The translations under genes were made by a program, and so were the position numbers. The notes under the pieces were generated by a model. That model had not been told where the DNA came from. It saw only the letters and a program-made list of their open reading frames with translations, and searched no databases. Below, in pieces: positions 51,001 through 58,779 of a stretch of DNA of 58,779 nt. The stretch is from Oscillospiraceae bacterium (lineage in GTDB: Bacteria; Bacillota; Clostridia; Oscillospirales; Acutalibacteraceae): the NCBI GenBank assembly GCA_031268095.1, contig JAIRXU010000036.1, forward strand, positions 1-58,779. Reading direction: 5' to 3'. The first letter of the stretch is position 1. Every line of letters begins with the position of its first letter.

Positions 51001-54000
51001 CCGTTGTGCACTGTGATGGCGCCGCCGCTCATTTCGGCGGTTGCCCTGCCGAAAAACGGTTCGGTGAATACGCCGTTTTTCTCCGGGAAAAGCACAACGC
51101 GTCCGGGGTAGTGAACGATAATCCCCTGCGTTTCTTCGCTGGAAACGTATGCGGCGGTTACGTCGAAGTCCGTCGTCCACCCCTTGCCGAAGATCCCGTC
51201 CTGCCGCCGTTCGGCTATTCCGGCGGGGAAGCGGCGCGTCAGCGACAGGTTACGCGAGGCAATGTCCGTGGACGCGGCCAGGGTATCTCCCAGCAGCGTT
51301 CCGCTGGCGGCGCTGATATATAATCCCTGCAAGAACGGCAGGTCAAACGTGTCCTCTCCCATGCAGTACGCATAGTTTGCCGCTTCGGCCATGCTCTCCG
51401 CAAATGCCTCGCCGGTGGTTCCGATCAGGTTTTGCAGGTTGATGGCCGCCGCGTCACCCGGCGCGGTGTCTTGCGTGAAGGCGGTTTTCTCGAACACGTC
51501 GCCGCCGCAATCCGCAAGATTAACGACGTTGCAAGTGAACTGACCGTCGTTTTTCAGTTGATACGTCAGGTTGATGACCGCCGTTTGCCCATGGGAAAGA
51601 ACGCCGGGCAGCCCTTCGGGGTTGGGGACAAGTACGACCGCGCTTTCTACAAACGAAGTCTCACCCTCCATTTGGAACAGCAGATTCGCCGTATCCAGCG
51701 CCGCAACAGGGGCCGCGACGTCTGTGTATCCCGTGTTCGTGAAAGTAACGGAGCCTTTGTATGACGTGCCTTTGTCGATGGTGGTGCTTAGGTTGATGGC
51801 CGTATTGAGTTTGCCTGGCTGGAGGCTGCTGTTGACGGTGAGACAGCCCGGCAGGGACGCCGACCGTTGATTGCACTGGACCGTTAAGTCATATACGCCG
51901 TCCGGCGCGCCGTCGAGGCGGAATGTGGCAAAGATTTTCTCGGCCCCGGCGAAGGCAATCCGCTCGGCGGGATAGCTTTTTCCGTTGGCGCTGAGCCGCG
52001 CAACGGCGTTCGCGTCGAAGTTGCTGCCGCTGACCGCGACCGTTACGGTGCCGGGCACCGCTATATCCGGCGAAACACCGGACACAGACACGGACGGGAC
52101 CTGCGGCGCGGTTCCCTGGCTCATGTCGGGGCTGTAGGTGTAATCAATCAGGCCGGCGATGTCTTTCGTTTGTCCGCCGGACAAGGGGACAATCTCCGCG
52201 CCGTATTCCCCATAGCCAATATACCACATTTTGACTTTGAACGCGGTCGACTGATGGCCTTGGCTGTCTTCCGTGATCAGGGAATATGTATAAATATTGG
52301 GATTCCATTTACCGACCAGCGCCGCCAGATCCAGACGGCAGCGCAGGCGGTCAGACAGGCTGGACACCACAACGTCAAAGTATCTTGCGTCGATCAGTTC
52401 CCCTGTGGCGTCGCCGAAATAGCCGCCGGTGGCGCCGCCGGAAAAACGCATGATTTCCGTGTTTCCGCTATACACGGACAGCGCGCTGCTGCCGCGGCGG
52501 TCCCCGGTGGCGGTGCGCAGGGTGTATTTGACCGACTGCGGGTCCTGGGGATCGGTCAGTCGGCGCGCGTAGGCAATGGTGATCGGGCTGAGGAGATCCC
52601 AGTCCCGGTATCGGCTCGGGCCGGGGTTCTCCAGGGGCACGAAGCCGAAACATTGATCTTCGCCCATCAGTGTGCTCTGGGTGGCGAGTGTGTCTGTGCT
52701 TTCGACGGTGGGATAATCCCAATCCCCCCAATCGCTGATTGTTTCTTGGACCGTGTGGATTTGTGCCTGAAAGTCGGTGATGGAACCGTCCCTGGCGGCG
52801 TTGCTCAGGCGGTTAAATTCCGTTTCGCTGATGACAATATCTTTGTTAAAGGTATCGTAGGAAAATCCTCCTCTGAAATCGGGCTCCACCGGTGGCTCTT
52901 CCGGGCACACGGAATATTCGATGGCGTAGTTTTGACCGACGATGCCGTAGGACTTTCCGTAGCTCCATGGTGTGGAATCGCTGTCAAAAGGCTGCCACGG
53001 ACGAACCGCCATGCCGCTCCATTCGGCGGCGTTGCTGACGGGGATCATGGCGTCGAGGTCGTTCCACAAAAAGATACGGAAGGAGACGTCGCTGTCGAAC
53101 CCGCTGCCGGTCAGGATGAACCAGCATTCTTCCGTCCCGGGTCTCAACACCATGGGTTCGTGATGCACGGCCGCCAGCGAATCGCCGTAATACAGCGCGG
53201 CGACCACCACAACGGGGCAGGAGGAAACCGTGTTGTTCGTGACGTTGAACGCCACCTGAATATCTCCGCGCCAGTCCTCCGGTTCGCCATAGTACGTATA
53301 ATAATTCTCGCTGACAATATAGCTATCCTGTATCAACGCGTCCGCAAACGAGACGCTGCATTTTGTGCCGGCGGCTTCCGGCGGCGTCCAAGCCTCCACA
53401 CGGTACGTTTTGCCGTCCGGCCCGTCCCAGACCGGGATGGCGTTGCCGCTTTGCACGTCGTTAGCCGTCTCGCTGATGACCAACGCGTTCTCCGGTTCGG
53501 TAACTGGCGGTTCGGTGATCGCGGGCGCGGTGACCGTTGGTTCGGTGACTGGCGGGTTGATGATTGGCGGTTCGGGCGGACACTCCGGCTCGGTGACCGG
53601 CGGTTCAATAATCGGAAACGGGTCAATGTCATGGCCAACGCCCGGCTGCGGATCGTACCAGCGGATATTCCAGCCCGGCTTGCCTTCGATATAGCGCAGC
53701 CTCACAGAGGTGATGGCGCTGTTGCCGATCTGCTGCGGTGCCGCGCCCCGGAAAAAGATCTGCTTGAGCGCGTCACAGCCATAAAACGCGTCGGCTTCGA
53801 TACTCTGTATCCCGTCCGGCAGTTCGGCGAATTGCATGGATTTGCAGCCGCCAAACGCCGCTTTCGGCAGTTTGGTCACGCCCTGCGGAATGGCAATGGA
53901 AACCAAGGCGCCGCAGCCCGCGAACGCGGCTTCCCCGACGGAGGTCAGTCCGCTTTGCAGCAAAACCGACTGCAATTTGTCGCAGCCGTAGAAGGCCCGC

Positions 54001-57000
54001 TCGCCGACGGTCCGCACATCTTTGGGCGAAACATAGGCGACGGCGTCCCTGCCGGCGGGATATTGCAGCAGCGTTTGCCCCGCGCCGTCGAACAGCACAC
54101 CGTCAATGGCGGAGAAAGCGCTGTTGGTTTCGGCTACCGCAAAACGCTCCAAGCGGCCGCAGGCGGCGAAAGCGGACGCGCTGATGTTGGCGACAGACGG
54201 AGCTATCATGACCTCACGCAGCTTGCTGGATAAAAACGCGCCTTCGCCAATAGACACGACATGCGTCAGCGCAATTTTCTCCAAACCGGTGCCGCTGAAT
54301 AAGTAGGCCGGAATGGACTTCATTTCCGGCGGGAGAACGGCGGCAGACAGCGTCGAACACCCCAAAAACGCATGGCTGCCAATCGAAACCAAGCTGCCCG
54401 GAAGGGCGATGTCGCCAAGCATGGCGCAGCGCGCGAAAGACCAGGCGCCCAAGGATTTTAACCCGCGGGGGAATGGAATGGATTGCAATGCGGCGCAGTG
54501 ATAAAACGCCGCATATCCAATTGCCTGTACGGATTCCGGCAACAGAATATTGCTCAGTGCGGCGCATTCATAAAACGCGTAATCGCCGATTTGGATGACG
54601 CTGTCCGGCAGAACGATCTGCCGCAAGTTGACGCACTGGCGGAAGGCCATGGCGCCGACCCGCTGAATCCCCGGCTCCAGGACCACGTATTTGATTTTAT
54701 CCGCAAAGGCCGACCAGGGACTGTTGCCGGCGGGGTAATCCGGAATATTGCCCTGGCCAGTAATGAACAGCTCGCCGGTTGGGCGGTATAATTTCCATCC
54801 GACGCTCCCGCCGAGGCTTCCGCTGCTGTCCGCCGCCAGTGCCGCGGCAGTGAAGCCGCTGCTTTGCGCGGAGAGCCAGGCAGGGTGCAGCGAACCTGTA
54901 GCGGCATGGAATTTGGTGGTTTTGCAGGAATTGCTGAAGGCCGTGCCATCCACGGAAAAATCCAGGCCGCCCCGGACGTAGACGTCCCGCAGGTTTTCGC
55001 AAAACGAGAACGCGTATTGACCAATGGAAATGATTTCTCCAAGAATCAGAACTTCGGTGAGGGAGCGGCAATGGCTGAACACCCGCTCCGGCAGTTCGCC
55101 GACCCCCGCGGGGATGGTCGCACCGCCCAGGCTGACACAGTTCGAGAAAGCGCCGACGCCCAATTTTTCGGTGCTTTGCGGAAGGATAATTTCGCCCAGC
55201 GAAAGGCAGCTGCCAAACGCGTAATCGCCGATTTCACGCAGATAGGACGGCAGGACGACGCGGGACAGCTTCGAACAGCCGAAAAAGGCGCTGTTTCCGA
55301 TGACTTCCGTTTCCCCGGGAAGTTTGACCGAAATGAGTTCTGTACAGTTCGCAAACGCGTATTCTCCAATCGAACGCACACTGTCCGCGCATTGGACGGC
55401 AGCGACGCCCTCCAGCCCCATGAAGGCGCGGCTGCCGACCGATGTGATCCCGCTGCCAACAACAACGCAGGCGATATCGGAACGGTAATCGTACCAGGGC
55501 AGATCATATGTGGAGGAAAAGTTGGCCATATCCCCCGCGCCCGCGATTTCCAATACGCCGGTGTCCTCATAATAACGCCAGGTTGCCGCGTTGCCGCACA
55601 CGCCCTGCAAGGTTACCGCCGTTTTTTTGGTTTTATAAGAATGGCCTGCGCTGTCTGTCCAGGAGGGAAACGTCCAGCCGCCGCGGAGTTCGTTGGCATA
55701 AAACACAATGTCGCTTGGAACGCCGTCAAATGCGTCTTTGCCGAGGAAGGCGGGCGCGTCGCCCGAAAAGTACACGGCGCGGAGTTTTTCGCAGCCCGAA
55801 AACGCGCAGACGTCAACGGCCGCAATGCTGCCCCGAATGCGGACCGTGTCCAGTTTTTGATCATTACGAAAGAGGTTTGCGCTTATTTTGGTAATTTTCC
55901 GGGGCAATACGGCGGATTGCAGTTGCCCGCATTCCGCAAACGCACCCTCGCCCAGGAAACTGACGTTATCCGGCACAGTAATTCGCGCGAGCTTGCCGCA
56001 GTAGGCGAACGCATAATCTTCTATGCGTTCCAGACCTCCGGGAAAGTCGGCGGCCGTCAGCTTTTCATCGCCGCAGAATGCGGCGTAGCCGATTTTTTTC
56101 AGGGATGCGGGGCCGCTGAATCCGGTGAGCCGCAGACATCCGGCAAATGCGCCCGCGCCAATTTCCTCAACAGATGGGGGCAATGAAATCGCGTCAAGCT
56201 GAATACAGTCTTTGAAAGCCGCGTCCGCTATTATTTTGACACCTTCCGGCAAAACGATATCCGTCAGCGCGGAGCAGTTCAAAAACGCAGCCTGCGCAAT
56301 GGTTTCCACGTCTGCGGGGATGGTTATGGCTTTCAGGGAGGTGCAGTTCTGAAATGCGTTTACCGCGAGGGATTGCAGTGTATCTGGCAGCCCGATATAC
56401 TCCAGCCGCTCGCAGGCATAAAAAGCAGACGCTTTTATGGAGGACAGGGCCGCGGGCAGCACAACTTCCCGCAGCTTTTTGCACCCATAAAAGGCGTTCT
56501 CGCCAATAGCCACAGTGCTTTGCGGGATGGTGACGCTTTCTAACTTTTCGCAGCCCTGAAACAGACAGGCGGGGATTTCTGGAAGACCCTGCGGCAAAAC
56601 CGCGGTTTCGAGCGAGATGCACCGGTCAAAAGCGCCGACTCCCAGCGTTACGACCGTGTCAGGGAGAGAAATCGACCGCAGTGATTCGCAGAAGGCAAAG
56701 GCGGAATCTCCGACAAACGTGAGCTGACTGTTGCACGAAACCGTTTCCAGATTTTTGCACTCCTGGAAGGCGCTGGACTCAATCGTTTTGATGTTTTGCG
56801 GAAGGACGACGTGTTTTAGCCCTGTATGGTAGAAAGCCGCGCCCCCAATTTGCGTGATGGCGTCTGCCAATTGCAGCGACGTCAGCTGTTCGCATCCCGC
56901 AAACGTATAGGGCGCAATGCTGGTCACCGTGCCGGGTATGCTTACCGAAATCAGATTGCTGCACTGCAAAAACGCGGCCTCACCCAGCAGACGAAGTCCG

Positions 57001-57587
57001 TCCGGCAACATGACGTTTGTCAGCGCCGTACCGGCGAAAGCGCCTTTCCCGATTCGGACCAGACCCGCCGAAAAAACAACGGTATGCAGATTCTTCATGC
57101 CGCTGAACGCGAGATCACCAATGGTGTCGCCGCCCTCCATCGCGACACTTGTAATTTCATCCCCCAGCGAATGCCAGCCCGGCAAAAACTGCGGATCGAA
57201 ATGAAACATTTCCCCTTCGCCGCGGATGGAAAGCTGTCCAGTCGCTTCGTCGAACACCCAGACAAGATTCTCTCCGCATTTGTTTGTTTCCTGAGGATCC
57301 TCCGGTGGGTCTTCGGGCGGGTCCTCCGGGAGGATATCCTCCGTCCCGCCTTCCTCGCCGACGGCGCCCAAAAGCGCAGCACCTGCCATGTCATCCGGAT
57401 TACTGCTCTCGATGATGGCGGGCGCGTAGGCGTCATTATCTAAGGAAATGCTTTCTTGCAATGCGTCGCTTTCTTCCGCGGCCGGATCGTCGGTTGCGTG
57501 AACAAGAAACCCTGTCGGCGCGGTGGTAATCAGCAATGCACCCGCAATCAATAGGCTCAACAGTCTGTTGCCAATGGATTTTTTCAT
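48054..57587 (-). CDS. Giant surface protein: BspA-type LRRs fused to an RHS shell with a variable C-terminus
   Basis: The 3177-residue protein has a signal peptide (1-~31) and a Pro/Glu-rich linker (DPPEDPPEDPQE). Three blocks of BspA-type leucine-rich repeats follow (about 100-640, 670-905 and 932-1325; roughly 21, 8 and 12 units of IGxxAFxxCxxLxxV type), each led by a short beta segment (TGVLEIAGAGDM). Next come a TEP/PPV-rich linker, Ig/IPT-like domains (~1340-2090), RHS/YD repeats (~2110-2880) and the RHS core end (LTPDPLGQAADLNLYRYAGN, about residue 2885). The last ~275 residues are unlike the rest, with long hydrophobic helices and a Pro-rich linker, as in RHS toxin tips. LRRs would bind a surface target and the RHS shell would hold the tip. 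No immunity gene was identified. The start follows GGAGG. Confidence 0.85.
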   Translation of the reverse strand: MKKSIGNRLLSLLIAGALLITTAPTGFLVHATDDPAAEESDALQESISLDNDAYAPAIIESSNPDDMAGAALLGAVGEEGGTEDILPEDPPEDPPEDPQETNKCGENLVWVFDEATGQLSIRGEGEMFHFDPQFLPGWHSLGDEITSVAMEGGDTIGDLAFSGMKNLHTVVFSAGLVRIGKGAFAGTALTNVMLPDGLRLLGEAAFLQCSNLISVSIPGTVTSIAPYTFAGCEQLTSLQLADAITQIGGAAFYHTGLKHVVLPQNIKTIESSAFQECKNLETVSCNSQLTFVGDSAFAFCESLRSISLPDTVVTLGVGAFDRCISLETAVLPQGLPEIPACLFQGCEKLESVTIPQSTVAIGENAFYGCKKLREVVLPAALSSIKASAFYACERLEYIGLPDTLQSLAVNAFQNCTSLKAITIPADVETIAQAAFLNCSALTDIVLPEGVKIIADAAFKDCIQLDAISLPPSVEEIGAGAFAGCLRLTGFSGPASLKKIGYAAFCGDEKLTAADFPGGLERIEDYAFAYCGKLARITVPDNVSFLGEGAFAECGQLQSAVLPRKITKISANLFRNDQKLDTVRIRGSIAAVDVCAFSGCEKLRAVYFSGDAPAFLGKDAFDGVPSDIVFYANELRGGWTFPSWTDSAGHSYKTKKTAVTLQGVCGNAATWRYYEDTGVLEIAGAGDMANFSSTYDLPWYDYRSDIACVVVGSGITSVGSRAFMGLEGVAAVQCADSVRSIGEYAFANCTELISVKLPGETEVIGNSAFFGCSKLSRVVLPSYLREIGDYAFGSCLSLGEIILPQSTEKLGVGAFSNCVSLGGATIPAGVGELPERVFSHCRSLTEVLILGEIISIGQYAFSFCENLRDVYVRGGLDFSVDGTAFSNSCKTTKFHAATGSLHPAWLSAQSSGFTAAALAADSSGSLGGSVGWKLYRPTGELFITGQGNIPDYPAGNSPWSAFADKIKYVVLEPGIQRVGAMAFRQCVNLRQIVLPDSVIQIGDYAFYECAALSNILLPESVQAIGYAAFYHCAALQSIPFPRGLKSLGAWSFARCAMLGDIALPGSLVSIGSHAFLGCSTLSAAVLPPEMKSIPAYLFSGTGLEKIALTHVVSIGEGAFLSSKLREVMIAPSVANISASAFAACGRLERFAVAETNSAFSAIDGVLFDGAGQTLLQYPAGRDAVAYVSPKDVRTVGERAFYGCDKLQSVLLQSGLTSVGEAAFAGCGALVSIAIPQGVTKLPKAAFGGCKSMQFAELPDGIQSIEADAFYGCDALKQIFFRGAAPQQIGNSAITSVRLRYIEGKPGWNIRWYDPQPGVGHDIDPFPIIEPPVTEPECPPEPPIINPPVTEPTVTAPAITEPPVTEPENALVISETANDVQSGNAIPVWDGPDGKTYRVEAWTPPEAAGTKCSVSFADALIQDSYIVSENYYTYYGEPEDWRGDIQVAFNVTNNTVSSCPVVVVAALYYGDSLAAVHHEPMVLRPGTEECWFILTGSGFDSDVSFRIFLWNDLDAMIPVSNAAEWSGMAVRPWQPFDSDSTPWSYGKSYGIVGQNYAIEYSVCPEEPPVEPDFRGGFSYDTFNKDIVISETEFNRLSNAARDGSITDFQAQIHTVQETISDWGDWDYPTVESTDTLATQSTLMGEDQCFGFVPLENPGPSRYRDWDLLSPITIAYARRLTDPQDPQSVKYTLRTATGDRRGSSALSVYSGNTEIMRFSGGATGGYFGDATGELIDARYFDVVVSSLSDRLRCRLDLAALVGKWNPNIYTYSLITEDSQGHQSTAFKVKMWYIGYGEYGAEIVPLSGGQTKDIAGLIDYTYSPDMSQGTAPQVPSVSVSGVSPDIAVPGTVTVAVSGSNFDANAVARLSANGKSYPAERIAFAGAEKIFATFRLDGAPDGVYDLTVQCNQRSASLPGCLTVNSSLQPGKLNTAINLSTTIDKGTSYKGSVTFTNTGYTDVAAPVAALDTANLLFQMEGETSFVESAVVLVPNPEGLPGVLSHGQTAVINLTYQLKNDGQFTCNVVNLADCGGDVFEKTAFTQDTAPGDAAAINLQNLIGTTGEAFAESMAEAANYAYCMGEDTFDLPFLQGLYISAASGTLLGDTLAASTDIASRNLSLTRRFPAGIAERRQDGIFGKGWTTDFDVTAAYVSSEETQGIIVHYPGRVVLFPEKNGVFTEPFFGRATAEMSGGAITVHNGDGTTLTFGSGGKLTSMMDPYGNRTDLTYQNGLIEKITSSGGDCLTFHYNDQHLVSAVHSEVTGQTAEYAYTDGCLASVICGTRAEAYAYDTQSVGAKRYTLLQTMDFAGPSRQFAYDDFGRIQKIAAAGDAVTYDYPSPNTVTVTNSRQETTTILYGIAGNLMRTVDPRGSVSAVQYNEMLLPSGLTTDMLQQVKLDYDAAGNNTKITDIYGQSILKTYDGFGNVSSVTDKAGAKTEYQRNSQGGLEKILYPNGSFERFAYNSKGQVARMTNRDGSWIDYTYNAFGECETEHYSTGETVSYAHDTFGNVTAIDENGAVTRLNYNGAGALMNVQTPDGKTVSYSYDVFGRLASETDNEGKPVYYSYDENARLRRATDGSGALLTELDYNGDGTLDRKTLGNGTSTQYSYAEGRLAAMHNYYPSGGTISSFTYTYNNDGLLSQISGSGGTWSYEYDQLGQLTRATAPGGSVTSYGYDAAGNRVNVVSGGTVTGYSGNTMNQYTAIGNETRQYDLNGRLIAQNGPSGAVSYTYDYRGRLSGVTQPGRVTQYEYDAFGSRRKVTENGAVTEYLNSPLGLGDAIESYRGGVPTRYIYADGLLAQQTGADTFYYHFNHLGSATELTGPGGAVVNRYSYAADGMVLSKTEGVANPYAYVGQYGIATDQNGLWYMRARYVSQQSGSFLTPDPLGQAADLNLYRYAGNNAVGVVDVSGEAATAIGSFYERNDPNLYNFALHPSLENFAKLPKYQQAACGATVGPALYGGVLLLGAIVSFFAEALIAAAVMSEVAVPMLLASPTFIAGMGQINNIATGLRNTVVPAYYGIISSPGFVFFVKEKGPEAVIQQTLEWMGQDHSTGPVPSRNVFPLMRWFIKNVSWPQMESLYMNGIPSTTFTGNPPPPTPTQTPQSQLTADQLKVLAAIAAYVGRSDLLTINRLANEIYRATFDFNNYFYPSSYTNVTTSSFIDGIFNRGFSYNAYVSGYGPR

Positions 57588-57634
57588 CTGGTTGTCCTCC
57601 CGTCAAATTGCGGAACTGGCGCCGTCCCGAAGAC

Positions 57635-57654
57635 TACTATTATTTATAATAGTA
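57635..57654. promoter_or_regulatory. Perfect 9-bp palindrome, probable operator
   Basis: TACTATTAT and ATAATAGTA form a perfect inverted repeat around TT. It overlaps the last bases of the -10 box and the start point of the minus-strand promoter at 57651-57679. A repressor bound here would block the giant surface gene. No regulator gene lies next to it in this window. Confidence 0.55.
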
Positions 57655-57679
57655 TATCATAGGGCCGCTTTGCTGTCAA
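57651..57679 (-). promoter_or_regulatory. Promoter of the LRR-RHS gene
   Basis: On the minus strand TTGACA (57679-57674) and TATACT (57656-57651) are 17 bases apart, a near-perfect sigma-A promoter. The start codon at 57587 lies about 60 bases downstream behind a GGGAGGACAACC ribosome site. Confidence 0.75.
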
Positions 57680-57713
57680 GAAAAAACGCCGGCTCGCATC
57701 CTCCGAAACCGTC

Positions 57714-57742
57714 TTGCATTTTGGCGGAAAATCAGGTATAAT
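57714..57742 (+). promoter_or_regulatory. Promoter of the small-ORF/VOC operon
   Basis: TTGCAT (57714-57719) and TATAAT (57737-57742) are spaced by 17 bases; GAAGGAGAGG follows before the ATG at 57775. Confidence 0.75.
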
Positions 57743-57774
57743 AGACGGGTGAAATTTGAAGGAGAGGGTTGCTT

Positions 57775-57873
57775 ATGTCGCAGCCCGAAGATGCATTGGC
57801 CGCACCCGCGCGTCGCAACGCTGCTGATTACGCCATGCTCGCGGAGGATTATCGAAAGGATAAAAAATTATGA
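57775..57873 (+). CDS. 32-residue leader-like protein
   Basis: The frame MSQPEDALAAPARRNAADYA onward has a strong GGAGAGG site and its own promoter, and its stop overlaps the next ATG by four bases (ATGA). It could be a coupling leader for the next gene or the remnant of a longer protein. No family recognised. Confidence 0.45.
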   Translation: MSQPEDALAAPARRNAADYAMLAEDYRKDKKL

Positions 57874-58223
57874 ACACATTTGCGGAAGTGAAGCTATTCC
57901 AAGTAAAGCCGGACAAACTGACTAAGTTTGAGGATTTGATCGCGGCCATTGCCCCGGTGCATCGGGCGCAGGAGGGTGTGCTGTTTGTCAAATACATGAA
58001 GCGTTTCTTCACGATTGACGGTGTGGAATTGGGCGAACCGCCGCGAGAATTGACCAAAATCGTGAAATGCGTCAAATATTATTCCTATTGCGAGTTTGAC
58101 ACAAAGGAAAGCTACGGTAAAGTCACGAAATGGTGGTTTGACAGCTATGGCAAGGCTATGGGGAAATTGCTGATTGCGCCATGGGATATGATGAGCGGAT
58201 ATACGCTGGAGGAACACTTATGA
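57870..58223 (+). CDS. Small soluble protein, possible ferredoxin-like fold
   Basis: A 117-residue protein. The opening FAEVKLFQVKPDKLTKFEDLIAAIAPVHRAQEGV, a strand followed by a helix and an EGV turn, recalls the dimeric alpha/beta-barrel (antibiotic biosynthesis monooxygenase-like) fold, but no catalytic residues can be assigned. It overlaps both neighbours by four bases, so it is translated in step with the small leader and the VOC protein. It may act with the latter. Confidence 0.55.
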   Translation: MNTFAEVKLFQVKPDKLTKFEDLIAAIAPVHRAQEGVLFVKYMKRFFTIDGVELGEPPRELTKIVKCVKYYSYCEFDTKESYGKVTKWWFDSYGKAMGKLLIAPWDMMSGYTLEEHL

Positions 58224-58779
58224 TAAACAACATCACCATCGGCGATCTTTCGATTGATGCGCTCCACCCAAAAACGCTCCGCGACTTTTACGCCGCACTC
58301 ATGGGCTGGAAGAAAAAGACGGCTTGGGGTTGTCCTGCTGTGTTGAGCAAAAACGGCCTACTCATCTTGTTTATGGATGTTGACTGCGGTTACATCCCGC
58401 CCGTTTGGCCGGAGGAACCGGGCAAGCGGCAAAAGCAGATGCACTTGGATTTGACGGTGGATGATGTTGCCGCCGCCGCAGAAAACGCGATCCGGCTTGG
58501 TGCGGCCAAAGCCGCCTCCCAATACGGGGGGAAAATTTGTGTGACGATGCTCGACCCGGAGGGACACCCATTTTGTTTGTGCAAACGGCAGTCCGAGGAG
58601 GAATCGGTGTTTGTCCGCTATTTCAAAGAAAAGCGGGGCTGTGCAATTCCGGAGGAGTCTATTAGACTCTGTAGTCACGAGATTCCGAGCCAAAGCGCCC
58701 AGCAGCGGATATGGACAGCAGCAAGGAAGGACGAGGAATTTTTCGCGTATCGTGTTGCGATGCCGCGCCACTTTTTTAG
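58220..58779 (+). CDS. VOC (glyoxalase/bleomycin-resistance fold) protein, cut by window end
   Basis: The ATG at 58220 follows GGAGGAAC. The first ~125 residues form a VOC domain: DALHPKTLRDFYAALMGWKK, then QMHLDLTVDDVAAAAENAIRLGA and MLDPEGHPFCL, the usual paired beta-alpha-beta units with a DPEGHPF turn near the end. The frame continues another ~60 residues and is still open at 58779, so the C-terminus is missing. VOC proteins bind metals and small molecules (glyoxalase, dioxygenase or drug-binding roles); which applies here is unknown. Confidence 0.75.
   Translation, partial: MINNITIGDLSIDALHPKTLRDFYAALMGWKKKTAWGCPAVLSKNGLLILFMDVDCGYIPPVWPEEPGKRQKQMHLDLTVDDVAAAAENAIRLGAAKAASQYGGKICVTMLDPEGHPFCLCKRQSEEESVFVRYFKEKRGCAIPEESIRLCSHEIPSQSAQQRIWTAARKDEEFFAYRVAMPRHFF

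Noticed and set aside
49017..51323. Open frame of 768 codons antisense to the RHS repeats
   Set aside because: No start signal and a repetitive sequence mirroring the YD repeats; the opposite strand encodes the obvious RHS protein. The same applies to the antisense frames at 52170-54233 and 54864-56186.
53500..57300. Tandem repeats in the LRR region as a possible CRISPR or satellite
   Set aside because: Repeats are degenerate at DNA level, codon-phased, and explained by the LRR protein. No CRISPR-like identical direct repeats with unique spacers were seen anywhere in the window.

Overview
The window looks like a piece of the chromosome of an endospore-forming Clostridia (Bacillota), probably of the Oscillospirales type. 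The main evidence is a complete eight-gene spoIIIAA-AH operon (32.3-37.5 kb, minus strand) with its terminator and a sigma-E-like promoter. Strong AGGAGG-type ribosome binding sites, a YfhO membrane protein, BspA-type leucine-rich repeats and RHS/FIVAR surface proteins fit a gut or anaerobe-associated firmicute. Species cannot be assigned from the sequence alone.

Region 1 (about 0.3-21.5 kb) is an integrated mobile element next to a tRNA-Ser(UGA) gene (188-276). It carries two overlapping large serine recombinases, a set of small accessory genes, and a transfer module: a replication-relaxation protein, a coupling-type ATPase, an MT-A70 adenine methyltransferase, an OmpA-like lipoprotein, a membrane protein and two charged helical proteins. 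Three small proteins resemble parts of the transcription machinery: two sigma-like helix-turn-helix proteins and one RNA polymerase alpha-CTD-like protein. The cargo at the far end is a pair of membrane-anchored TPR proteins, the first frameshifted, and an amidoligase/gamma-glutamylcyclotransferase pair. Copies of a GGTGCA-containing repeat lie in inverted orientation near both ends (420-510 and 21373-21453). I see no recognisable MOB relaxase or VirB4, so the element may be mobilisable rather than self-transmissible.

Region 2 (21.67-28.07 kb) is a plus-strand transcription unit with a good promoter at its head. Its four opening genes match no family I recognise: a small helical protein, a four-TM membrane protein, an all-helical protein, and a 984-residue protein with a zincin active site (HESGHH at 597-602 and ESVCD at 729-733). 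Three of the four use TTG or GTG starts. A type I phosphodiesterase gene follows before the terminator. This is my best candidate for an undescribed system.

Region 3 (28.1-32.3 kb) holds a small regulator/membrane-protein pair, each broken by one in-frame stop at an expected Gln codon, then a DUF6273-like protein, a Gfo/Idh/MocA oxidoreductase and a polytopic membrane protein. Region 4 is the spoIIIA operon. Region 5 (37.7-44.2 kb) has a YfhO protein with an unusual acidic, Pro-rich tail, an ArsB/NhaD-type permease and a GPH-type sugar symporter.

Region 6 (44.2-57.6 kb, minus strand) is a surface/secreted block: an alpha/beta-hydrolase-like exoprotein, a FIVAR/InlB-B-repeat protein, and a 3177-residue protein joining about 41 BspA-type LRRs to an RHS repeat shell with a variable C-terminal tip. 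Its promoter overlaps a perfect palindrome. The window ends inside a VOC-domain gene, the third of three genes linked by 4-nt overlaps.
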